The position numbers and the translations under genes are program-made. This document shows, in pieces, positions 58,339-64,000 of a stretch of 64,000 nt of DNA (position 1 is the first letter of the stretch; each line of letters opens with the position of its first letter). Origin of the DNA: Levilactobacillus hammesii DSM 16381. GTDB lineage: Bacteria > Bacillota > Bacilli > Lactobacillales > Lactobacillaceae. The notes beneath the pieces are model-generated. The model ran no database searches. It had not been told where the DNA came from and worked only from the letters and a program-made list of their open reading frames with translations. The stretch spans positions 112,904 to 176,903 of the forward strand of contig NZ_AZFS01000046.1 of assembly GCF_001434395.1 (NCBI RefSeq). Reading direction: 5' to 3'.

Positions 58339-60087
58339 ATGAAAAAGTCAGTGAGTTTATTATTAGTTGTTCTAACGTTAGGTGCCGCACAGCCATTAAG
58401 TGGACTGGTCGGTGCTACTGGGATACAGCCACAGTCAGTCGCCCATGCGGCTACGGTAAAGGCGACGCCGGCTACCGGTCAGTATGGGAGTGTGACGTGG
58501 CAGTTGACTGCCGATGGCACCCTCCACTTGGGCGCAGGTCAGCTTGGTGAGCCAGATAACCTGCTTGCCAATACGGGACAACTGGCCACTCAAATTGTCC
58601 TGGCACAGGGTGGAACGCCAACTTCCGCAACGACCCAAGCTGCGGCTGATCAGGTGACGAGTGTTGTTTTGGATGGTTCCGTGACGGCGCCGCAAAACGC
58701 AACGGGGTTGTTTGCCCAGTTGCGCAATGTGACGAGTTACAAGAACCTTTCCCAACTTGATACCAGTCAAACGACCAACATGAGTGGCATGTTCATGACC
58801 AACAATTTTGATAGTCAAATTACGTCGCTCGATGTCAGTCATTTTAACACGGCCAAGGTGACCAAGATGGACTGGATGTTCTATGGTCTGCCAACCCTTA
58901 GCCAGTTGGACGTGAGTCACTTTGACACGGGAAACGTCACGAGCATGATGTCACTGTTCAACGGTGATAAGGCCTTGAAAACGGTTGACTTCGCGTCAGG
59001 AACGTTTGCTAGTCTTTCGAATGTGATGTTTGCCTTTACGAATTCTGGCATTCAAACGATCCGTTTGCCTAAGTTTGCACCGTCAGCGACTTTTTCTGGA
59101 GGGTCAATGTTTTCCGGCAATTCCAAAATATCGTCGTTAACGTTGGGACCAGCAGCCTTCTTCAAGTCATCGGCTGGTTTAACCACACCAACCGCCAATG
59201 AGACGTATACCGGAGAATGGCAGGCTGTTGGCACGGGGACCGCTGAGAATCCGTTGGGTGCTAAATTCGCCACTGGTGACGCCGTGACTGGCCAGTACAA
59301 TCACACCGATAATCCAACATCGGTCGAAACCTACGTTTGGGAGCCAGTCAACCGGGTTATTGTTCCACCGGTGACGCCGCCAGATAATACGGCAGCTCCG
59401 GTTACTGTGCGTTATTGGGATGATAAACAGCAAGCACTAGCAGGTGAACGGACGTTAACGGGTCAACTAGGCGCGGCATACACGGCAGAGCAACTTAAGT
59501 TTGATGGTTATCAACTCGTCAAGACTGAGGGTGCCGCAACCGGTGTCTTCTCCAAGACCGCGCAAACGGTGACCTTCCACTACAAACCGGATCTGGCTAC
59601 CGGTGGGGATGGTGCCAATGTTGTGCCGGTGAGCGGCGTTGTTTATGCCACTAAGAAAATTGGCCTGTACCGGACGAAAAACTTCTCCGATCAATCGCGG
59701 CAGTTCTACTATGCCAAGGCATCTCGGACACAGCGGCCTATGTTTGTGGTGACGGGGTATGCCACTTCGAAGAATGGTCACAAACGTTACCGCGTGCGTG
59801 ATGTCAATCATCACAGCAAGACGGCCGGCAAGACGGGCTACATTACGGCCAATAAAGCCTACGTGAGTTCCGCTTATTATGCGAAGCGCCAAGCAAAGGT
59901 TAAAGTCATCAATGCACAGGGAATCAATAGTTATCGTAAGGTTGCACTGACGCATAAAGTTAAGCATTACCGTAAGGGGCAAGTTCTTAAGGTGAAGAAG
60001 ATTGTGGCGTACCGTAAGACGACCCGATTTGTCCTGACTAATGGACAATATGTAACCGCCAATAAAAAATTGGTTATTGCAGAATAG
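58339..60087 (+). CDS. Secreted BspA-like protein, copy 2
   Basis: This 582-residue paralogue of the preceding protein has the same layout: signal peptide (about 1-38, ...SVAHAA), DUF285 leucine-rich units (LDTSQTTNMSGMF, LDVSHFNTAKVTKMDWMF, LDVSHFDTGNVTSMMSLF), the shared ETYVWEPVNR and VTPP linker, a MucBP-like domain (VTVRYWDDKQQALAG...VTFHYKPD), and the basic C-terminal repeats (YATKKIGLYRTKNFSD...). Copy 2 has a better preserved DUF285 part. The C-terminal halves are the most alike, and sequence drifts toward the N-terminus. AGAGGAGG precedes the ATG. Confidence 0.82.
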   Translation: MKKSVSLLLVVLTLGAAQPLSGLVGATGIQPQSVAHAATVKATPATGQYGSVTWQLTADGTLHLGAGQLGEPDNLLANTGQLATQIVLAQGGTPTSATTQAAADQVTSVVLDGSVTAPQNATGLFAQLRNVTSYKNLSQLDTSQTTNMSGMFMTNNFDSQITSLDVSHFNTAKVTKMDWMFYGLPTLSQLDVSHFDTGNVTSMMSLFNGDKALKTVDFASGTFASLSNVMFAFTNSGIQTIRLPKFAPSATFSGGSMFSGNSKISSLTLGPAAFFKSSAGLTTPTANETYTGEWQAVGTGTAENPLGAKFATGDAVTGQYNHTDNPTSVETYVWEPVNRVIVPPVTPPDNTAAPVTVRYWDDKQQALAGERTLTGQLGAAYTAEQLKFDGYQLVKTEGAATGVFSKTAQTVTFHYKPDLATGGDGANVVPVSGVVYATKKIGLYRTKNFSDQSRQFYYAKASRTQRPMFVVTGYATSKNGHKRYRVRDVNHHSKTAGKTGYITANKAYVSSAYYAKRQAKVKVINAQGINSYRKVALTHKVKHYRKGQVLKVKKIVAYRKTTRFVLTNGQYVTANKKLVIAE

Positions 60088-60094
60088 ACGAAAG

Positions 60095-60125
60095 CGAGGC
60101 CGGGACAATTGTCCCGGCCTCGTTT
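60095..60125. terminator. Terminator after the second BspA-like gene
   Basis: CGAGGCCGGGACAATTGTCCCGGCCTCG, a perfect long palindrome, followed by TTT. It can also serve the opposing minus-strand gene. Confidence 0.87.
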
Positions 60126-60147
60126 GGTGATTAAGGTTAATGTCGTT

Positions 60148-60705
60148 TTAATTGGTTTTTTTAGCGATCGGGGTGACGCTGCCAGATGGCAGTGCGTGGG
60201 GTGACCAGACCGGACGCACCGGCAAAGCAGCTCCCTGAGATTTTTTACCCCAGCGATCTAAGATTGAGGCGAGGCAAATGACGAGCGCCTCGTGGTCCGG
60301 TTGGTCAACCGTCAATTCAATGGTCCCACCGCCGGATTGGCTGACACGATCGATACTGGCAATGCTTTCGCGACCATGCGTAATGCTAAAGTGACCACTG
60401 CTAATGTTCCCCATAATGACCCAATTGAGACCACGGACGAAGAGAACTTCGCGGATCACGCCCAGAGTCTTACTGACGCGACCGACCGTTTGCCGATGAT
60501 AGATCAGGCGAAACTTAGGTAAGAGCCCCAATGTTTCTTGCTTAACCTCGGCCTCTAGAGCCCCACTAATCGTGTAGACAGAGAGTACATCGGCTCTCAG
60601 TCCCCATTTACCCACGAGGAGGTAGCGCGAGTCGTTGTCGGCATCGTGAATGACTGTGGTCGCCTTAGCCGATAGGGCGGCCTGATTGAGATACAGTTTA
60701 CGCAT
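60148..60705 (-). CDS. LURP-one-related (YxjI-like) protein
   Basis: This 185-residue soluble protein shows the tubby-like LURP-one pattern: a basic N-terminus (MRKLYLNQAALSAK), DSRYLLVGKWGLRADVLSVYTISGALEAEVKQ, and a series of short beta strands ending in LTVDQPDHEALVICLASILDRWGKK. The role in bacteria is unknown. On the minus strand AAAGGAGGTTCCC precedes the ATG. It is divergent from ung; the C-terminal 25 residues are Pro and Ser rich. Confidence 0.75.
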   Translation of the reverse strand: MRKLYLNQAALSAKATTVIHDADNDSRYLLVGKWGLRADVLSVYTISGALEAEVKQETLGLLPKFRLIYHRQTVGRVSKTLGVIREVLFVRGLNWVIMGNISSGHFSITHGRESIASIDRVSQSGGGTIELTVDQPDHEALVICLASILDRWGKKSQGAALPVRPVWSPHALPSGSVTPIAKKTN

Positions 60706-60922
60706 GGGAACCTCCTTTGTTTAACCGTGATAGTGAGTTGAACATGTGGTCATAAATGTAGGGTAACACCAAGTTCGGGTAGTGTTAATTAATTCGCTAT
60801 CTTTGACGGCATTTAAGGCGTCAACTTGATGATTAATTTCATTCTAACATGTTTTACGGTTCACGTTCGACAATATCATTTACGGCTTGGTTATGATAGA
60901 ATAAAAGCGTGAGGTGTTGGGA

Positions 60923-61645
60923 ATGAAACCGTTTATTCATAATGATTGGTGGCCGGTTCTGGAGCCCGAGTTTGAGCAACCGTATTATCAACAATTGCGG
61001 CAATTCTTGGTCTCGGAGTATCAGAATTATGAGATCTATCCGGACATGTACCATATTTTTACCGCGTTCGAGTGGACGCCGTTTAGCCAGGTCAAAGTGG
61101 TTATCTTGGGGCAAGACCCTTATCATAATCCTGGTCAGGCCCATGGTTGTAGCTTCTCGGTTTTGCCGGGAACGCCACTGCCGCCGTCGTTACAGAATAT
61201 TTATAAGGAACTTCAGGATGACCTGGGGATTCAGCCGGTGAGTCACGGCTATCTTGAGAAGTGGGCCAAACAAGGCGTCCTGCTCTTGAACTCCGTGCTG
61301 ACGGTTCGTTATGGCAAGGCTTTTTCACACCAGGGCCATGGCTGGGAACGGTTGACAGATGTGGCGATTGCCAAATTATCGGAGCGACCAGAACCGGTTG
61401 TCTTCATTCTTTGGGGTGGTGCGGCGCGTTCCAAGATCAAGTTGATCGATACCAAGACCAACATTGTCTTGCAGGCGCCACATCCGAGCCCGCTGTCGGC
61501 GTACCGGGGGTTCTTTGGTTCCAAACCGTTTTCAAAGACCAACATCGCATTAACATCATTGGGTGAGACACCCATCGATTGGCAGCTGCCGGAACATGTG
61601 ACCGCCGATGATGGGCCTAACACCACAACCAACCAACAAGCATAG
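60923..61645 (+). CDS. ung: Uracil-DNA glycosylase
   Basis: This 240-residue family 1 UDG removes uracil from DNA. The catalytic motif [18 protein letters not shown] holds the active Asp (about 70-87), followed by [16 protein letters not shown], and [21 protein letters not shown] with the catalytic His. GAGG precedes ATG 60923; an in-frame TTG nine bases earlier is less likely. pta follows after 43 bases, as in many lactobacilli. Confidence 0.97.
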   Translation: MKPFIHNDWWPVLEPEFEQPYYQQLRQFLVSEYQNYEIYPDMYHIFTAFEWTPFSQVKVVILGQDPYHNPGQAHGCSFSVLPGTPLPPSLQNIYKELQDDLGIQPVSHGYLEKWAKQGVLLLNSVLTVRYGKAFSHQGHGWERLTDVAIAKLSERPEPVVFILWGGAARSKIKLIDTKTNIVLQAPHPSPLSAYRGFFGSKPFSKTNIALTSLGETPIDWQLPEHVTADDGPNTTTNQQA

Positions 61646-61688
61646 GCACAGAATTGATTCGTGGGATATTTTATGGAGGTCATCATCT

Positions 61689-62666
61689 ATGGAACTTTTT
61701 GATAGTCTTAAACAAAAGATCAACGGACAAAATAAAACCATTGTATTTCCAGAAGGCGCCGACGTTCGGGTCCTAGGGGCTGCCAGTCGACTAGCCGCTG
61801 ATGGGCTGATTCACGCGGTTGTTTTGGGTAAACAAAGTGATATTCAGAATACCGCAACGAACAACGCGATTGACCTGGAACCCTTAACCATCTTGGACCC
61901 AACGGCGATTCCAGCCGATCAACATCAAGCCATGTTGGATGCTTTAGTTGAACGGCGGAAGGGTAAGAATACCCCAGAACAAGCCGCTAAAATGCTGGAA
62001 GATCCGAACTACATCGGAACCATGATGGTTTACATGGGTCAAGCCGATGGGATGGTTTCCGGTGCGATTCACGCCACCGGGGACACGGTGCGGCCAGCCT
62101 TACAAATTATTAAGACGAAGCCGGGTGTTCGCCGGATCAGTGGCGCCTTCATCATGCAAAAGGGCGCAGAACGCTACGTCTTTGCCGACTGTGCGATTAA
62201 CATTGAATTGGATGCTGCTGGTATGGCAGAAGTGGCGGTTGAAAGTGCCCACACGGCTAAGGTCTTTGACATTGATCCTAAGGTGGCACTGCTCAGCTTC
62301 TCCACTAAAGGGTCTGCCAAGGGTGACATGGTCACTAAGGTTCAGGAGGCCACGAAGATCGCTCATGAAACGGCACCAGATTTAGCCGTCGATGGGGAAC
62401 TCCAATTCGACGCTTCCTTTGTGCCGAGTGTGGCTGCACAGAAGGCACCGGACTCTACGGTTGCGGGTCATGCTAACGTCTTTGTCTTCCCAGAACTACA
62501 GTCCGGGAACATTGGTTACAAGATTGCCCAGCGCTTTGGTGGCTTCGAAGCCATCGGCCCAATCCTGCAAGGGTTGAACAAGCCAGTTTCCGACCTTTCA
62601 CGGGGTTGCAATGAAGAGGACGTTTACAAGGTAGCCATTATCACGGCGGCCCAATCACTGGATTAA
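61689..62666 (+). CDS. pta: Phosphate acetyltransferase
   Basis: This 325-residue enzyme interconverts acetyl-CoA and acetyl phosphate, feeding AckA for ATP or serving the ethanol/acetate branch of heterofermentation. Family marks are IVFPEGADVRVLGAASRL, NTPEQAAKMLEDPNYIGTMMV, GMVSGAIHATGDTVRPALQIIKT, ALLSFSTKGSAKGDMVTKV and GPILQGLNKPVSDLSRGCNEEDVYKV. TGGAGG precedes the ATG at 61689; the longer frame from 61608 overlaps ung and is rejected. Confidence 0.97.
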   Translation: MELFDSLKQKINGQNKTIVFPEGADVRVLGAASRLAADGLIHAVVLGKQSDIQNTATNNAIDLEPLTILDPTAIPADQHQAMLDALVERRKGKNTPEQAAKMLEDPNYIGTMMVYMGQADGMVSGAIHATGDTVRPALQIIKTKPGVRRISGAFIMQKGAERYVFADCAINIELDAAGMAEVAVESAHTAKVFDIDPKVALLSFSTKGSAKGDMVTKVQEATKIAHETAPDLAVDGELQFDASFVPSVAAQKAPDSTVAGHANVFVFPELQSGNIGYKIAQRFGGFEAIGPILQGLNKPVSDLSRGCNEEDVYKVAIITAAQSLD

Positions 62667-62713
62667 ACAAATTGATTTTGTGCTGAATAATCACAACATA
62701 AAACTATCAAGTG

Positions 62714-62751
62714 CCCGGATTGCTATTTTTTAGCAGTCCGGGTATTATTTG
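62714..62751 (+). terminator. Terminator of ung-pta
   Basis: CCCGGATTGCTA and TAGCAGTCCGGG pair around TTTTT, followed by TATTATTTG. Confidence 0.85.
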
Positions 62752-62831
62752 TAATGGCGATCCTTCATCAATTTGAATGGCATCAAGAAATAAAACCTGA
62801 CATTAATTTGGTTATAAAGGGGCAAGCGATA

Positions 62832-63308
62832 ATGTTTGAAGTAACGGTCACAAGTCCAGAAGCGACGATGGCGTTAGGTCAGCGATTGGCACCGAATCTC
62901 CAACCACGAGACCTGATTTTACTCGACGGGGATCTGGGTGCTGGTAAGACCACATTTACCAAGGGATTAGCTCTTGGTCTAGGGATTACGCGCAACGTAA
63001 AAAGTCCAACCTTTACCATTATTCGAGAGTATCAGGGGGGCCGACTCCCGCTGTATCACATGGATGTTTACCGCTTGGAAGAGGGCGGCGGGGATGAACT
63101 GGGCCTTGACGAATACTTCAATGGTGATGGGGTGAATGTCGTGGAATGGTCCAAGTTTATTGCTGACGAATTGCCTCAGGATTACTTGCGGATTGTGTTC
63201 AAACGCGATGATGCGGCTGGTGAAAATCAACGGACGCTGCAATTTGAGCCACGGGGCACCCATTTTGAAAAATTAGTTCAGCAATTGGAGGACGCTTCCC
63301 ATGAGTGA
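62832..63308 (+). CDS. tsaE: TsaE, tRNA threonylcarbamoyladenosine biosynthesis ATPase
   Basis: This 158-residue P-loop protein works with TsaB, TsaC and TsaD to make t6A at position 37 of ANN-decoding tRNAs. It has Walker A GDLGAGKTTF (about 37-46), SPTFTIIREY, the HxDxYR-type motif YHMDVYRLEEGG, and VVEWSKF. The ATG at 62832 follows AAAGGGG; a longer frame from 62754 is not needed. It overlaps the next gene by 8 bases. tsaB and tsaD are not in the window. Confidence 0.95.
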   Translation: MFEVTVTSPEATMALGQRLAPNLQPRDLILLDGDLGAGKTTFTKGLALGLGITRNVKSPTFTIIREYQGGRLPLYHMDVYRLEEGGGDELGLDEYFNGDGVNVVEWSKFIADELPQDYLRIVFKRDDAAGENQRTLQFEPRGTHFEKLVQQLEDASHE

Positions 63309-63810
63309 TGACGTAGCCATTCGCCTGCCGAATGCGGCCGATGCCTCAGCTTTGTTGGCATTGCTAGAACGTTTGCAACAAGAGAGTGACACTTTTAGCT
63401 TAGCGGATGCCGACGATCCGATTAGCGCGGCACAAGAGGCAGATCAACTGGAACAAATCAAGGAAAGCCCCGCTCACCTGTTATTGGTGGCGAGTTTGGG
63501 TGACCAACTCTTGGGCGTGCTGTCGGTGGCACCCACACCACAAGGCAACGTCGGTGAACTGGGAATTGCAGTTGAAAAGAAATACTGGCACTTGGGCATC
63601 GGAACCGCGTTGGTTGATGAAGCCTTGTATTGGGCAGACACAGCCAGCAATTTACAAGCGCTGGGACTGATTGTTCAGACGCGTAATGTTCCGGCAGTCC
63701 GTCTTTATGAGAAAATGGGCTTTGTCCGGACACAGACGCCACCTGAGATGGTGACGGATGACGATGGCGAACACGTTAAAGCCGTGGAAATGGTTTATCA
63801 CTTGAATTGA
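63301..63810 (+). CDS. RimI-like GNAT N-acetyltransferase
   Basis: This 169-residue GNAT protein has VGELGIAVEKKYWHLGIGTALVDEALYW (acetyl-CoA motif A) and TRNVPAVRLYEKMGFVRT (motif B), the pattern seen in RimI/RimJ-type enzymes. The coupling to tsaE (8-base overlap) is common for rimI near tsaB/tsaE, but the substrate is inferred only from that neighbourhood. The N-terminal 40 residues are more divergent than typical RimI, so other GNAT roles are open. Confidence 0.8.
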   Translation: MSDDVAIRLPNAADASALLALLERLQQESDTFSLADADDPISAAQEADQLEQIKESPAHLLLVASLGDQLLGVLSVAPTPQGNVGELGIAVEKKYWHLGIGTALVDEALYWADTASNLQALGLIVQTRNVPAVRLYEKMGFVRTQTPPEMVTDDDGEHVKAVEMVYHLN

Positions 63811-63815
63811 ACGTC

Positions 63816-63862
63816 AAAAAGGTCCCGCTGTGCAAGCGATTCGCTGCACGGCGGGACCTTTT
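63816..63862. terminator. Terminator after the tsaE-GNAT unit
   Basis: AAAAGGTCCCGC-TGTGCA-GCGA pairs with TCGC-TGCACG-GCGGGACCTTTT. Complementary T runs make it bidirectional. Confidence 0.9.
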
Positions 63863-63947
63863 GGTTAATCATTGTTGTCAATCACTGAAACCCCTGATAG
63901 AACAGGGGAGAATTACTGAAATACGGGCAACATTGTGTAGAAATGCC

Positions 63948-63994
63948 GCCTTACCGTTCGCCAAATTTGGGCTGGAACGCGGTGGGCAGGACGG
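63948..63994. repeat. Intergenic repeat, copy B (continues past the window end)
   Basis: Read on the minus strand, it matches 28530-28576 at 45 of 47 bases, including CCAAATTTGG and the CCGTCCTGCCCAC block. The rest of the copy lies beyond base 64000. Bases 63863-63947 show no gene. Confidence 0.75.
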
Positions 63995-64000
63995 CCCGAG

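Overview
The window is chromosome of a low-to-mid GC Gram-positive bacterium, almost certainly a member of the Lactobacillaceae. The pointers are the comF-hpf-secA-prfB and hprK-lgt-gpsA-galU-trxB gene orders, a cggR-gap-pgk-tpiA cluster, a CtsR box in front of clpP, an LPQTSE sortase signal, tandem surface proteins with MucBP-like and basic C-terminal repeats, and strong AGGAGG-type ribosome binding sites. The base composition, near 50 percent G+C by eye, suits a Levilactobacillus-like species better than Lactiplantibacillus plantarum. This is inference, since no database was searched.

Layout. 1-4.3 kb: the end of an amino-acid permease and two tandem lrgAB operons on the minus strand. 4.3-9 kb: tagO (wall polymer priming), a yigZ-type gene, the comFA-comFC DNA-uptake pair and hpf. 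9-13.5 kb: a long structured non-coding stretch, then secA and prfB, the latter with its programmed +1 frameshift. 13.6-22.3 kb: a MinJ-like PDZ membrane protein followed by the phosphate system phoP-phoR, pstS-C-A-B-B and phoU, with a four-unit Pho box ahead of pstS. 22.4-28 kb: pspC/yvlD, hprK, lgt, gpsA, galU and trxB. 28-28.65 kb: a decayed reading frame and a hairpin-rich intergenic repeat. 28.7-38.7 kb: a YfbR-like HD phosphohydrolase, a GNAT protein, uvrB-uvrA behind a LexA-type box, an HdeD-like protein and rapZ-yvcK-whiA. 38.9-43 kb: a GNAT protein, clpP under a CtsR box, a LytTR regulator with a LiaF-like membrane protein, and two identical tRNA-Arg(CCG) genes flanking an ECF transporter S component. 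43-49 kb: cggR-gap-pgk-tpiA-eno. 49-56 kb: an LPQTSE-anchored surface protein, a ClC chloride transporter, secG, a carboxylesterase, rnr and smpB. 56-60 kb: two tandem BspA-like secreted proteins. 60-64 kb: a LURP-one protein, ung, pta, tsaE, a RimI-like GNAT protein and a second copy of the intergenic repeat.

Most of the window is conserved housekeeping. The new-looking material is in the control regions and the small accessory insertions: a 28-bp element shared by the promoters of comFA and the LPQTSE surface protein gene; a cascade of hairpins in the secA leader; a LexA-controlled uvrBA promoter followed at once by an intrinsic terminator and further structure; helically phased direct repeats ahead of a LytTR-LiaF pair; a duplicated promoter-tRNA-terminator unit bracketing one ECF gene; and a dispersed repeat present in inverted orientation at 28.5 kb and 63.9 kb. 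I found no CRISPR array, insertion sequence, prophage or defence island.
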